Source: an uncultured Ruminococcus sp. (GTDB lineage Bacteria > Bacillota > Clostridia > Oscillospirales > Acutalibacteraceae). From it: a stretch of 64,000 nucleotides of DNA. This document shows positions 40,979 through 50,292 of this stretch, piece after piece. Where the stretch lies: assembly GCA_902776375.1 (NCBI GenBank), contig CACYPV010000004.1:1-64000 (forward strand). The letters run 5' to 3'. Position 1 is the first letter of the stretch; each line of letters begins with the position of its first letter. The notes under the pieces were generated by a model that ran no database searches, had not been told where the DNA came from, and was given only the letters and a program-made list of their open reading frames with translations. Made by a program: the position numbers and the translations under genes.

Positions 40979-43522
40979 ATGTTGACGATGAAATCTAAAA
41001 AGAAAATAAACAAACGAATCGTTCCGGTTTTGCTGTCTTTGGTAACAGCCGTATCCGGCATAACGCTTTCCGCCGCGATCGTTTTTGCGGACGAGCCCTT
41101 GCCGCCCGTGAGGATCGTCGCAAGCCCTTTGGGAAACCATGTTTCGATACACAGCGATCTGCAGGAGCAATACCTGAACGGACCGCTTCAGGGTATCGCT
41201 GACTACGCCGCAGGCACGGAGGAGCTGAGTCGTCCGGCGAAGATCACGCTCTCGTGGAATACGGAGATCGACGAAGGATTTGCCGCGGAAAACGGCGTTT
41301 CGACCGAGGGATGCGACTATACGCTTTATTTCGGAAAAGCCGGTGATTTTTCCGACGCGCGAACCTACCACACAGCCGAAACGTCATATCAGGTCACGAA
41401 CCTTGAACTTGATACCACCTATTATTGGAAGGTCGCGTCCGAGATCGGCGGCGAGCTTTACGAAAGCGAGACTGCGTCGTTCAAAACCGAGCGAAACGGA
41501 CCGCGAAATCTATATGTGAGCGGCATTACGAACGTGCGCGATATAGGCGGATATACAACCCTTAACGGCGATACCGTAAAGCAGGGGCGGATCATACGCT
41601 GCGGCAAGCTGCACAACAGCGACGGCAGCCGAAAGATCACGGAAAAGGGCATTGCCGAAATGAGGGACAACCTTGGCGTGAAATCGGAGATCGAGCTTCG
41701 CAAGGCGTCGAACAATGAATACGGCGGCGTGAGCGGCAGCGTGCTCGGCGACGATGTGAATTATTATCTTTTGCCGATGCATTATTCCGGCAATATGTTG
41801 GAAGGCACATTTGATGAGGACAACGTCGGCTCGCTTCGCGGCGTGTTCGAGGTGTTGTCAAAAGAAGAGAATTATCCCGTTATTTTTCACTGTGCGATCG
41901 GAACAGACCGCACGGGCATGGTCGCGTATTGCATAGAAGCGCTGCTCGGTATGAGCGAGACGGATATCATCCGCGATTATCTGTATTCAAATTTCGGAAA
42001 TATCGGCGGCTCGCGTTCCGTTTCTACTATACGTTCCAAGTATCCGAAGTTTATCAAGGACTATGACGGGGAGACTTTGCAGGAAAAGACTTACAGGTTT
42101 TTGAACGAATATGTTGGTGTGCCCGCCGAACAGCTCGACGCGGTGATCGATATGAATCTTATCCCGCGCGACGATACCGCGCGCGGCGAGCCGGTCGCGA
42201 CGCAGGCGGAATTCCTTGCGATGAAGGACGACGGCGATTATTATTTGGCAAATGACATTACGCTTTCGTCGGGATATACACCGCGGTTTTACGGAACGCT
42301 TGACGGAAACGGCCGCACTGTCACGATATCGGAGCCGTTGTTTGGTAATTTGAGCGGCGTGGTGAAAAATCTGACTGTCAGGGGAAATGTTTTTTCTTCG
42401 GACGGCAGGATCGGAGCGATCGCCCGCGAAGGCTCGCGGCTCACCTGTATTAATATTAAAAACTACGCAGACGTTTCAGTTACCGGTCAGTATTACGCCG
42501 GCGGATTGATCGGGTACTCTACGGTGTGGGCGACGTTTATCGGCTGCGAAAATCACGGCGACATAAACTCGGCGTATCACGCTGCCGGAATAGTGTGCAG
42601 GGCGACCGGCGAACTGACGTTTTCGAACTGCCTGAACGACGGCGATATCACCGCCACACCCGCTTCGGCTACATATTACGCGGGCGGTATGGTGGCGAAA
42701 TCCGGCGGTTCGGTGATGATGCAGAGCTGCAAAAACAGCGGCGCGGTGACGACTTCGGCGAAATACGTCGGAGGTCTGGGAGGTTATCTGGGCGAGGACG
42801 ACGTTATGAAAACGGTCATTTCGTGCGAGAACAGCGGCAGCGTTACCTGCGGCGGCAGCAACGCTCAGGAGCTTTCGTATGTCGGAGGTATCGCGGGTTA
42901 TCTGAAGGGCGGCAAGTCTTACTGCACCTTATCATATTGCGGCAATTCCGGCGAGCTTTTATCGAACGCCGGCGGCAATACCGTTCTTTGCGGTATCTGC
43001 GGTTATGTGAATTCCGAGAGCATAGTGGTGACCCATTGCACGAACACCGGAAGCGAGTCGGCGCCGAATGCCGATGAGTGCGTGTGCTATCACTTGTATT
43101 ATGACCCGACTGCGGCGGAAGAAAAATATATCCATGACAACGACCCGTGGATATATGACAATGTTTCGTTTACCATTGAGGGAGCGGGAGCCTATAGCCT
43201 GCCTCATGAAAAGACATTCGGCGATTGGATAATGCTTGAGGGAAGCTCGACCGGCAACACTGCGGTTTGGGTATCTCCCGTAACGGGCTTGACAGAAAAG
43301 CAGATCGCCGAAAATCCCGCGTTTTCGGGGGTGTGGAGCTTTTACCGCGATGACGAGCAGGGAAAGCTGTACGCCGAGATCCCTTCGCATATGGACAAAA
43401 ACGGCGATGTTATCCTGCCGGAGAAGGAGATCCTGAGCCCCGACGGGTCGCCGCTCACGATATATGACCTTATAACGCCTAATTCTGTATATAAGCTTTC
43501 GGATAAAACGCCTGTACAATAA
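40979..43522 (+). CDS. Secreted tyrosine phosphatase with GLUG-like repeats
   Basis: 847 aa from the ATG at 40979, with GGGAGG upstream. After a signal peptide comes a fibronectin-like domain (KITLSWNTEI...YYWKVASEIGG) and then a protein tyrosine phosphatase domain of the LipA/Y_phosphatase3 type. The P-loop is HCAIGTDRTGM (C-x5-R), with general features such as VRDIGGYTT at its start. Residues after about 400 form GLUG-like beta repeats (GGLIGYSTVWATFIGCENHGDI...). Outside the cell it could dephosphorylate proteins or phosphoinositides. A substrate-binding role for the repeats is inferred. No anchor or dockerin is seen. Confidence 0.82.
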   Translation: MLTMKSKKKINKRIVPVLLSLVTAVSGITLSAAIVFADEPLPPVRIVASPLGNHVSIHSDLQEQYLNGPLQGIADYAAGTEELSRPAKITLSWNTEIDEGFAAENGVSTEGCDYTLYFGKAGDFSDARTYHTAETSYQVTNLELDTTYYWKVASEIGGELYESETASFKTERNGPRNLYVSGITNVRDIGGYTTLNGDTVKQGRIIRCGKLHNSDGSRKITEKGIAEMRDNLGVKSEIELRKASNNEYGGVSGSVLGDDVNYYLLPMHYSGNMLEGTFDEDNVGSLRGVFEVLSKEENYPVIFHCAIGTDRTGMVAYCIEALLGMSETDIIRDYLYSNFGNIGGSRSVSTIRSKYPKFIKDYDGETLQEKTYRFLNEYVGVPAEQLDAVIDMNLIPRDDTARGEPVATQAEFLAMKDDGDYYLANDITLSSGYTPRFYGTLDGNGRTVTISEPLFGNLSGVVKNLTVRGNVFSSDGRIGAIAREGSRLTCINIKNYADVSVTGQYYAGGLIGYSTVWATFIGCENHGDINSAYHAAGIVCRATGELTFSNCLNDGDITATPASATYYAGGMVAKSGGSVMMQSCKNSGAVTTSAKYVGGLGGYLGEDDVMKTVISCENSGSVTCGGSNAQELSYVGGIAGYLKGGKSYCTLSYCGNSGELLSNAGGNTVLCGICGYVNSESIVVTHCTNTGSESAPNADECVCYHLYYDPTAAEEKYIHDNDPWIYDNVSFTIEGAGAYSLPHEKTFGDWIMLEGSSTGNTAVWVSPVTGLTEKQIAENPAFSGVWSFYRDDEQGKLYAEIPSHMDKNGDVILPEKEILSPDGSPLTIYDLITPNSVYKLSDKTPVQ

Positions 43523-43548
43523 GCCTGAAAATAACAAAACATATGACA

Positions 43549-43600
43549 ACGGACTGCCGCAGATCCAGTGGTTTGCAGCAGTCCGTATGTTGTTTTTGTT
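43549..43600. terminator. Terminator after the tyrosine phosphatase gene
   Basis: ACGGACTGC pairs with GCAGTCCGT, extended by ACAT/ATGT-type pairs, and is followed by TGTTGTTTTTGTTTT. It may serve both converging genes. Confidence 0.75.
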
Positions 43601-43603
43601 TTG

Positions 43604-44050
43604 TTATTCAACGCGCTCGAAAATCATTTTCTGCTTGTCGCCGGTGATGGTCATTGTGCCGTCGCTCTCGCATTTAGCGTAGATGGGCTGGGATCTCGAC
43701 ATCGAGGATTCGACGTCCTTCTCTTGGAGCACCTTGTTGTCGGCGTTGTTTATCTGCTTCTGCTTGTCCATGTAAAGCACCATGCTGTCGTTGCCCGTTT
43801 CCTTTACATAGCCCTCGGTCACGGTAGAGTTCTTGTAGCCCGTGAGGGTGTAAGTGAATCTGCCGTCGCCGATCTCAAACGTCACCTTGCTGAAGCTTTT
43901 CTCGATAACTTTCGGTATCTCCTTGCATACCCACGTGCCGTTGCAGGTGTTGGCGCTGCTGTTTTTGGTCGTGCCGTTCTTTTTGCCGCAGGCGCTCAGC
44001 GCGAGCAGGGCGCACATGAGGATCAAAACTATTGATACTGCTTTTTTCAT
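43604..44050 (-). CDS. Small lipoprotein of unknown function
   Basis: 148 aa. The lipobox is LALSAC (Cys21), followed by a Lys/Asn/Thr linker. The rest (CNGTWVCKEIPKVIEK..., then VTFEIGDGRFTYTLTGY) looks like a small beta-barrel of the lipocalin-like type found in many Firmicute lipoproteins. A second Cys pair (CNGTWVC) may form a disulfide. It lies between the phosphatase gene and spoIIID, on the minus strand. No specific function can be given. Confidence 0.75.
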   Translation of the reverse strand: MKKAVSIVLILMCALLALSACGKKNGTTKNSSANTCNGTWVCKEIPKVIEKSFSKVTFEIGDGRFTYTLTGYKNSTVTEGYVKETGNDSMVLYMDKQKQINNADNKVLQEKDVESSMSRSQPIYAKCESDGTMTITGDKQKMIFERVE

Positions 44051-44123
44051 TTATATCATCCTTTTTGTTTTTGTAGCAAGTCAATTATACACTGCCGAAT
44101 CCCGCAAGTCAACATTTGATCGC

Positions 44124-44378
44124 TTATCTTTGCAGGCTTTCGTATTTTTTCTTGGTAGCCATGCCGCCGCGTATATGGCGCTCGCTTTTGTTGATGTCGA
44201 GGATTTCGCGCACCTGACCGTAAAGCGCGGGGGATATGTATTTCAGCCGCCCCGTTACGTCCTTGTGCACCGTGCTTTTGCTCACGCCGAATTTTGCAGC
44301 CGCCTGCCGCACCGTTGCGCCCTCCTCGGCTATATACTCGCCCAGCATACGGGCGCGTTCCTCTACTGCTTCTGTCAC
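44124..44378 (-). CDS. spoIIID: Sporulation transcription factor SpoIIID
   Basis: 84 aa, the usual length. The helix-turn-helix reads TVRQAAAKFGVSKSTVHKDV and the basic C-terminal tail (RGGMATKKKYESLQR) is typical. In Bacillus and Clostridium SpoIIID acts in the mother cell as activator and repressor of sigma-E and sigma-K genes. Its presence is good evidence that the organism belongs to the endospore-forming Firmicutes, whether or not it sporulates well. GGAGGAAG precedes the start. Confidence 0.95.
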   Translation of the reverse strand: MTEAVEERARMLGEYIAEEGATVRQAAAKFGVSKSTVHKDVTGRLKYISPALYGQVREILDINKSERHIRGGMATKKKYESLQR

Positions 44379-44491
44379 TGTTCTTCCTCCCGTGATCTGT
44401 TTACCAATTTATATGTGCGTAAGGTAAAGGATATTCAGCCCTTTTGTGCGAATTGACAAAAGCAACGCGGAAAATACGGCAGTTTAGTCAA

Positions 44492-44521
44492 TTGAAGCGA
44501 AGGTGCATAGTATGATATAAT
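44492..44521 (+). promoter_or_regulatory. Promoter of the transglutaminase-dockerin gene
   Basis: TTGAAG (44492-44497), 18 bp, TATAAT (44516-44521), 32 bp before the start codon. Confidence 0.65.
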
Positions 44522-44553
44522 AAACTCGATATTATCTTTCGGGAGGAAACCAT

Positions 44554-46074
44554 ATGAAAAGATATAGATCGAGAAAACGAGCCGCGCTATTGCTTGCCGC
44601 GGTGATAATGTTCGCTTCGCTCACCGTCCTGCACGCGAACGGCGCGCAGCTGCAAAGCGAGCAGACCTTTGGGCATATCTCGGAGCACAAGGCGTTTTAC
44701 GAGACGTACGGCGGCGCGGTCGACAAGATCGCGGACAAGCTGTGGGATATGGAAACCAGTGTCGACATTTATGAATACCGTGTTCCGACAGAGGAGCTGT
44801 GGACGCTCGTCAACACCGTGCTCCACACGCATCCGGAGCTGTTCTATGTCAGCGGAAGGTATTACAGCACTATGCGCTATGATCCGGTGACAAGAAAGGA
44901 TTATTTGTCCGAGGTCGTCTTTCACTGGGGCAAGGTGATTTTTGACGAAAACGGAAACGATACGGACACCGAGCAGCTGTTCAATGAAGCTCAGGTGCTG
45001 GAAATGCGCGGTGAGTTTTTTGAGAAGGCGCAGTGGTACCTCAATATGGTAGACGACGATATGAGCGATTTTGAAAAAGCCTTGGTGCTTCACGACGCTC
45101 TGGCGATAAACAGCGAGTACCTGATAAGCGAGGAGATATACGAGCTGATGGTCAACGGCAGGGGAAAGTGCTACGGATATTCCGAGGTGTATTCTTATCT
45201 GCTGGCTCAGGTGGGCGTTAACAGCGAGATAGTTGAGTCCGAGGAGATGTACCACCAGTGGAACAAGGTCGAGATCGACGGCGAGTATTACCATGTAGAC
45301 GTCACGTGGGACGACCCGTATCCGCCCGATATGCCCGGCTACGCGCATCACGACTTCTTTCTGCTCAGCGATTCGGCGGTAGAATCATCGGAAATGCCGC
45401 ACACGGGCTATGAAAGCGACTTCCCCTCGAATAGTACGCGCTTTGACAACTGCGATTTTCATAATATAGACACTCAGTTCTGCTACGCGAACGGAAACTT
45501 TTACGCGGTCGACAACCGGGGCAACGGCGAAACGGGCAAGAGCCTTGTAAGGTACGATACCGTAAGCGATACTTATGAAAAGGCTTGGGATTTTTCGGAC
45601 GAGTATTGGGACGCGGGCGACGGCTATGTGTGGTTTTCTATGAGCATGTCGCTTGCCGAGCAGGACGATTACCTGTATATGAACAGCGAAAACAGCGTGT
45701 ATGTGTACGATACCCGAACCGGCGAGCTTAACGGCTTTGCCGTAAACGACTCGGGCAGCTCCTTTTACGGACTGCGCGTTATCGGCGGAAAGGTCTACGC
45801 GGTGCTTGCCGAAGAGCCTCAAACGGGCGGCGAGCTGTATTATGTGGGCGACTGCCTTGCGCGTGAGCAGCAGCCGGCTGCGATCATCGGCGATGTGGAC
45901 GGCGACGGCACGGTGACAGTTAATGACGTTACGGCGCTGCAAATGTATCTTGCCGAGTATTTTGAGCCGACCCCCGAACAGCTTGCGGCGGCGGACGTGA
46001 ACCGCGACGGCAAGGTGAATATCCGCGACGTGACTCAGCTTCAGCGCTTTTTGACTGAATTTGTGAGCTTGTAA
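44554..46074 (+). CDS. Secreted transglutaminase-like protein with a dockerin
   Basis: 506 aa with GGGAGG before the ATG. After a signal peptide comes a transglutaminase-like cysteine-protease core: Cys in GRGKCYGYSEVYSYLL, His in MYHQWNKVEIDGEYYHVDVTWDD and the following Asp. A beta-rich region precedes the C-terminal dockerin (about 440-502), which has two calcium loops, DVDGDGTVTVNDV and DVNRDGKVNIRDV. The dockerin would dock the protein to a cohesin-bearing scaffoldin. The activity may be proteolysis, crosslinking or neither; the Cys, His and Asp appear intact. Confidence 0.87.
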   Translation: MKRYRSRKRAALLLAAVIMFASLTVLHANGAQLQSEQTFGHISEHKAFYETYGGAVDKIADKLWDMETSVDIYEYRVPTEELWTLVNTVLHTHPELFYVSGRYYSTMRYDPVTRKDYLSEVVFHWGKVIFDENGNDTDTEQLFNEAQVLEMRGEFFEKAQWYLNMVDDDMSDFEKALVLHDALAINSEYLISEEIYELMVNGRGKCYGYSEVYSYLLAQVGVNSEIVESEEMYHQWNKVEIDGEYYHVDVTWDDPYPPDMPGYAHHDFFLLSDSAVESSEMPHTGYESDFPSNSTRFDNCDFHNIDTQFCYANGNFYAVDNRGNGETGKSLVRYDTVSDTYEKAWDFSDEYWDAGDGYVWFSMSMSLAEQDDYLYMNSENSVYVYDTRTGELNGFAVNDSGSSFYGLRVIGGKVYAVLAEEPQTGGELYYVGDCLAREQQPAAIIGDVDGDGTVTVNDVTALQMYLAEYFEPTPEQLAAADVNRDGKVNIRDVTQLQRFLTEFVSL

Positions 46075-46094
46075 ATATAAATAACGCAAATGTG

Positions 46095-46130
46095 CTGACT
46101 CGATACACTGCGATATCGAGTCAGTTTTTT
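46095..46130 (+). terminator. Terminator after the transglutaminase-dockerin gene
   Basis: CTGACTCGATA pairs perfectly with TATCGAGTCAG around an 8-nt loop and is followed by TTTTTT. Confidence 0.9.
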
Positions 46131-46134
46131 ACTG

Positions 46135-46164
46135 TTGTAATTTTGCAAAATAAATGGTATAATC
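46135..46164 (+). promoter_or_regulatory. Promoter of the metF-metH operon
   Basis: TTGTAA (46135-46140), 18 bp, TATAAT (46159-46164). The leader is only about 35 nt, so there is no room for a SAM or cobalamin riboswitch. Confidence 0.6.
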
Positions 46165-46204
46165 TTTTCACATCACAAAAATATGATAATGCGAGATGAT
46201 ATAA

Positions 46205-47065
46205 ATGAAGATAACTTCTTTGTTCAACAGCGGCAAGACCGTATTTTCGTTTGAGGTCTTTCCGCCTAAAAAGGACAGCCCGATAGAGTCCGTTTACGGC
46301 AAGCTGGAGGAGATCTGCGCGCTGAAGCCCGACTTCATAAGCGTCACCTACGGCGCGGGCGGCACGGGCGCTCACAGCCGCACCTGCGAGATCGCCGCTA
46401 AAATAAAACGCGACTTTCATGTGGAGTCGGTGGCGCACCTGACCTGCGTGAACAGCACCAAGACGATGATCGATGAAACGCTCGCCGATTTTAAGGCGCA
46501 CGACATCGAGAACATCCTGGCGCTGCGCGGCGACTACACCGAGGGCGTGGCTCCGCAGACCGATTTTCGTTACGCGAGCGAGCTTTGCGCTTACATAAGA
46601 CGTCACGGCGGCTTCGACATCAGCGGAGCCTGCTATCCCGAGTCGCATATGGATTCGGCTGACGAGATAGAGGACGTGCTAAACCTTAAAAAGAAGGTGG
46701 ACGCGGGCGCGCAGCACCTTATCAGCCAGCTGTTCTTTGACAACGAGCTGTTTTACCGCTTTATGGAGCGCGCGAAGATCGCGGGCATAAACGTGCCGGT
46801 AGAGGCGGGCATAATGCCCGTTACAAACAAGCGGCAGATAGAGCGCATGGTGTCGCTCTGCGGCGCAAGCCTGCCGACGAAATTCGCAAAGATCATGCAG
46901 AAATACGAGAGCAAGCCCGAGGCTTTGCGCGACGCGGGCATAGCCTACGCGGTGGAGCAGATCGTCGACCTTATCGCCAACGGCGTGGACGGCATACACC
47001 TCTACACCATGAACAGCCCCTATGTCGCCGAGAAGATCACGCGCGCGGTGGAGAACCTGCTGTGA
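46205..47065 (+). CDS. metF: Methylenetetrahydrofolate reductase
   Basis: 286 aa. It begins with FEVFPPKKD (catalytic Glu in the FSFE/FEVFPP region), with SVTYGAGG, HLTCV and LALRGD motifs and ISQLFFDN further on, all typical of the MetF TIM barrel with FAD. It reduces 5,10-methylene-THF to 5-methyl-THF, the methyl donor for MetH. It is the first gene of a three-gene operon. Its stop codon overlaps the GTG start of the next gene (GTGA). Confidence 0.95.
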   Translation: MKITSLFNSGKTVFSFEVFPPKKDSPIESVYGKLEEICALKPDFISVTYGAGGTGAHSRTCEIAAKIKRDFHVESVAHLTCVNSTKTMIDETLADFKAHDIENILALRGDYTEGVAPQTDFRYASELCAYIRRHGGFDISGACYPESHMDSADEIEDVLNLKKKVDAGAQHLISQLFFDNELFYRFMERAKIAGINVPVEAGIMPVTNKRQIERMVSLCGASLPTKFAKIMQKYESKPEALRDAGIAYAVEQIVDLIANGVDGIHLYTMNSPYVAEKITRAVENLL

Positions 47066-47706
47066 TAGCGCTCGAACCGCTGAACCGAAATGAGTCGCTG
47101 CGCTATATGGGCGGCGCGGGCGTGAAGCTCAACGACGAGATGACAAGGCTGATGGACGACTGCGAGGCGCGGCTTTTGCGCGCGGCGCGTCCTAAATACC
47201 TTTATAAAATAATCGATCTGCCCTGCGCGGAGCTGACCCCGGGCGAGGATATAAAGCGGCATCTTGAGGGCTGCTCCAAAGCGGCGCTCATTTGCGCCAC
47301 GCTGGGCGCGGAGGTGGACAAGCTTATACGAGTTTCGCAGATAAGCGACATGGCTCGCGCGGTCGTGCTGGACAGCATGGCGAGCGTGGCGATAGAGCAG
47401 GTGTGCCGCAGGGTGGATGCGCTTATCGCCGAGTCGCTCCCCGAAAAGTTTTTGACCTTTCGCTACAGCCCGGGCTACGGCGATTATCCGATAGAGCTGC
47501 AAAAGACCTTTCTCACCCTGCTTGACGCTCCGCGAAAAATCGGGCTGAGCGTCAGCGAAAGCTGTCTGCTGATACCGGCGAAGTCGGTCACGGCGATAGC
47601 GGGTATCTCCGACAAGCCCGTTGAAAAGAAGCGGCGCGGCTGCGCGGTGTGCAGCCTGCGCGAAACCTGCCGATACAGAAAGAACGGTGACCACTGTGGA
47701 TTTTAA
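47062..47706 (+). CDS. Stand-alone MetH reactivation (AdoMet-binding) domain protein
   Basis: 214 aa starting at a GTG that overlaps the metF stop. The AdoMet-binding core is recognised by RYSPGYGDYPIELQKTFLTLLDAPRKIGLSVSES followed by IPAKSVTAIAGISD. The C-terminus adds a Cys cluster (CAVCSLRETCRY) that may bind zinc or iron. In larger MetH enzymes this domain is the C-terminal module that remethylates oxidised cob(II)alamin. Here it is a separate chain translated from the same mRNA as MetH, which lacks it. Its last 11 bases overlap the metH start. Confidence 0.87.
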   Translation: MIALEPLNRNESLRYMGGAGVKLNDEMTRLMDDCEARLLRAARPKYLYKIIDLPCAELTPGEDIKRHLEGCSKAALICATLGAEVDKLIRVSQISDMARAVVLDSMASVAIEQVCRRVDALIAESLPEKFLTFRYSPGYGDYPIELQKTFLTLLDAPRKIGLSVSESCLLIPAKSVTAIAGISDKPVEKKRRGCAVCSLRETCRYRKNGDHCGF

Positions 47707-50074
47707 AACACTGCTTAAAAACGATTTTATACTGCTTGACGGCGCGATGGGCACGCTTATCCAAAAAAGCGGCGCGAAGTACGACCATTGCCCCGAAACG
47801 CTGAATTTGACCCACCCCGAGCTCATCACGTCCTTTCACAGGGCGTATATCGAGGCGGGCGCGGATATAGTTTACACAAACACCTTCGGCGCGAACGAAT
47901 ACAAGCTGGAGGAAAGCGGACGCTCCGTTGAGGAAGTGATCTCCGCCGCTATCGCGAACGCAAAAAAAGCCTGCGAAGGCACGGACACGCTCGTCGCGCT
48001 GGATATAGGCCCCATAGGTATGCTGCTCGAGCCCGCGGGCGCGCTGCGGTTTGAGGAGGCATACGAATATTTTAAGCGGCAGATACTCGCCGGAGCCGAC
48101 GCCGACCTGATAGTTTTTGAAACGATGACCGACCTTTACGAGCTAAAGGCGGCGGTGCTTGCGGCAAAGGAGAACAGCGACAAGCCGATCATCGCCACCA
48201 TGACCTATGAGCGCACCGGGCGCACGTTTACGGGCGTTTCTCCCGCCTCGGCGGCGCTCACCCTCACGGGTCTGGGCGTTGACGCGCTGGGCGTGAACTG
48301 CTCGCTGGGCCCCGACGAGCTGGAGCCTGTGGTGTCGGAGATGACAAAATACACCGACCTGCCGCTGATAGTCAAGGCGAACGCCGGCTTGCCCGACCCC
48401 AACAGCAACGAATACAGCATTATGCCCGAACGCTTCGCTCAGTGCGTGAAGGCGCTGCTGCCCTATGGAGTGAAATTCGCGGGCGGCTGCTGCGGCACTA
48501 CGCCCGAATACATCCGCGAACTGAAAAACATGCTTTCAAAGGAAGCTTTTAAGCCCTGCCCCAAGACAGCTGACACCTGCGTTTGCAGCGCGAGCACGGT
48601 GGTTGAGATAAACGGCCCGCGCATAATCGGCGAGCGCATAAACCCCACGGGCAAAAAGCTGTTCAAGCAGGCGCTTGTCGATAACAACATAGATTATATA
48701 CTGACTCAGGCGTTGTCGCAGGTGAGCGGCGGCGCGGAGATATTGGACGTGAACGTCGGTCACCCCGAGATCGACGAGAAAAAGATGATGGAGCGCGTTT
48801 TAAAAGCGATACAAAGCGTGTGCGACGCTCCGCTTCAAATAGATTCCACAAAGCCCGATGTGCTTGAGGCGGGTCTGCGCTGCTACAACGGCAAGCCGAT
48901 AGTCAACTCGGTGAACGGCGAGGAAAAGAGCCTGTCGGCGGTGCTTCCGCTCGTAAAAAAATACGGCGCGTCGGTGGTGGGACTCACCCTTGACGAGGGC
49001 GGCATACCCAAGACCGCCGAGGGCAGGTTTGAGATAGCCAAGCGCATCGTGTCGCGCGCAGAGGCGCTGGGCATAGACAGGCGCGACGTTTACATCGACT
49101 GCCTGACCCTTACCGTTTCTGCCGAGCAGGACGCCTGCCGCGAAACTCTGAGGGCTCTGCACAGGGTAAAAGCCGAGCTTGGCTGCAAGACCTGTTTGGG
49201 CGTGTCGAACATCTCGTTCGGACTTCCGAACCGTGAGCTTGTGAACAGCACCTTCCTGACGATGGCGTTGGAGGAAGGGCTCGACCTACCGATCATCAAC
49301 CCCAATATCGACGCTATGACGGGCGCGGTGCGCGCTTACAGGGTACTTTCGGGCATAGATAAAAACTCGGTCGAGTTCATCGAGAGCTACAACGATGCGG
49401 CGCCTCAGGTCAAGCCGAAGGCGCAGGAGGATATCAGCCTTGACGCGGCGGTCTACAGCGGCTTGAAAAAAGAGGGCGCGGCTGTTACCGAGCGGCTGCT
49501 CGAAAACACCGACCCGATGGAAATCGTAAACAACATGCTGATCCCCGCGCTCGACAAGGTGGGCGAGGGCTTTGAAAAGGGAAAGATATTCCTGCCGCAG
49601 CTTATCCAGAGCGCCAACACCGCTCAGGCGTGCTTTGAGGTGATAAAAAAGCACCTCAGCAAGGCGGGCGGCGAAAACGTGAGCAAGGGCAAGATAATCC
49701 TCGCCACGGTCAAGGGCGATATCCACGATATCGGCAAGAACATAGTCAAGGTGCTGCTCGACAACTACGGCTACACGGTGGTCGACTTGGGCAAGGACGT
49801 TGACCCGCAGCTGGTTGTAGATACGGCGGTAGAGCAGGATATCAAGATGATAGGACTGTCGGCGCTGATGACGACTACGCTGAAAAGCATGGAGGACACC
49901 ATAAAGCTTGTGCGCGAGACGCCTGAGCTTCAAAACCCCGACGGCAGCAGCAAGTGCGTCGTGTTCGTGGGCGGCGCGGTGCTGACGAAGGATTACGCCA
50001 TGAAGATAGGCGCGGACTACTACTGCCGCGACGCAAAAGAGAGCGTCGACACGGCAAAGCGCGTGCTGGGATAG
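47696..50074 (+). CDS. metH: Cobalamin-dependent methionine synthase lacking the reactivation domain
   Basis: About 792 aa from the GTG at 47696, chosen because GGTGA lies just upstream and an earlier start would lengthen the overlap. Domains in order: a homocysteine-binding barrel (DGAMGTLIQKSG, zinc ligands in CSLG and GGCCGT), a folate-binding barrel (GERINPTGKKLFKQA), a B12 cap of helices, and the cobalamin Rossmann domain with DIHDIGKNIV, whose His is the lower cobalt ligand. Methyl groups pass from methyl-THF through cobalamin to homocysteine. The missing AdoMet domain is encoded by the preceding gene. Confidence 0.95.
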   Translation: MDFKTLLKNDFILLDGAMGTLIQKSGAKYDHCPETLNLTHPELITSFHRAYIEAGADIVYTNTFGANEYKLEESGRSVEEVISAAIANAKKACEGTDTLVALDIGPIGMLLEPAGALRFEEAYEYFKRQILAGADADLIVFETMTDLYELKAAVLAAKENSDKPIIATMTYERTGRTFTGVSPASAALTLTGLGVDALGVNCSLGPDELEPVVSEMTKYTDLPLIVKANAGLPDPNSNEYSIMPERFAQCVKALLPYGVKFAGGCCGTTPEYIRELKNMLSKEAFKPCPKTADTCVCSASTVVEINGPRIIGERINPTGKKLFKQALVDNNIDYILTQALSQVSGGAEILDVNVGHPEIDEKKMMERVLKAIQSVCDAPLQIDSTKPDVLEAGLRCYNGKPIVNSVNGEEKSLSAVLPLVKKYGASVVGLTLDEGGIPKTAEGRFEIAKRIVSRAEALGIDRRDVYIDCLTLTVSAEQDACRETLRALHRVKAELGCKTCLGVSNISFGLPNRELVNSTFLTMALEEGLDLPIINPNIDAMTGAVRAYRVLSGIDKNSVEFIESYNDAAPQVKPKAQEDISLDAAVYSGLKKEGAAVTERLLENTDPMEIVNNMLIPALDKVGEGFEKGKIFLPQLIQSANTAQACFEVIKKHLSKAGGENVSKGKIILATVKGDIHDIGKNIVKVLLDNYGYTVVDLGKDVDPQLVVDTAVEQDIKMIGLSALMTTTLKSMEDTIKLVRETPELQNPDGSSKCVVFVGGAVLTKDYAMKIGADYYCRDAKESVDTAKRVLG

Positions 50075-50127
50075 CGATTTAGTTTTTTGGGAAGCCATTG
50101 CGGGGTTTCCGGAACTTATTGAAAAGG

Positions 50128-50158
50128 AAAGCCTTCTCCCTTGTGGAGAGGGCTTTTT
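50128..50158 (+). terminator. Terminator of the metF-metH operon
   Basis: AAAGCCTTCTCC pairs with GGAGAGGGCTTT (one G-U) around CTTGT and is followed by TT. It lies 50 bp past the stop codon. Confidence 0.75.
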
Positions 50159-50198
50159 ATATTATGTTGCCGACCGGCCGCTCCCTGCAAATATCTGT

Positions 50199-50227
50199 TT
50201 GACTTTTTATATGTTATGAGCTATAAT
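50199..50227 (+). promoter_or_regulatory. Promoter of the CapD-like gene
   Basis: TTGACT (50199-50204), 17 bp, TATAAT (50222-50227). Confidence 0.75.
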
Positions 50228-50292
50228 TATAAAGAAATATTATGTTTTGAGATCGTGTGTTTAAAAAACAGCAATACGGGAGCCGGAAAGCT

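Noticed and set aside
46075..46204. SAM or cobalamin riboswitch ahead of metF
   Set aside because: After the upstream terminator and the promoter only about 35 nt of leader remain.
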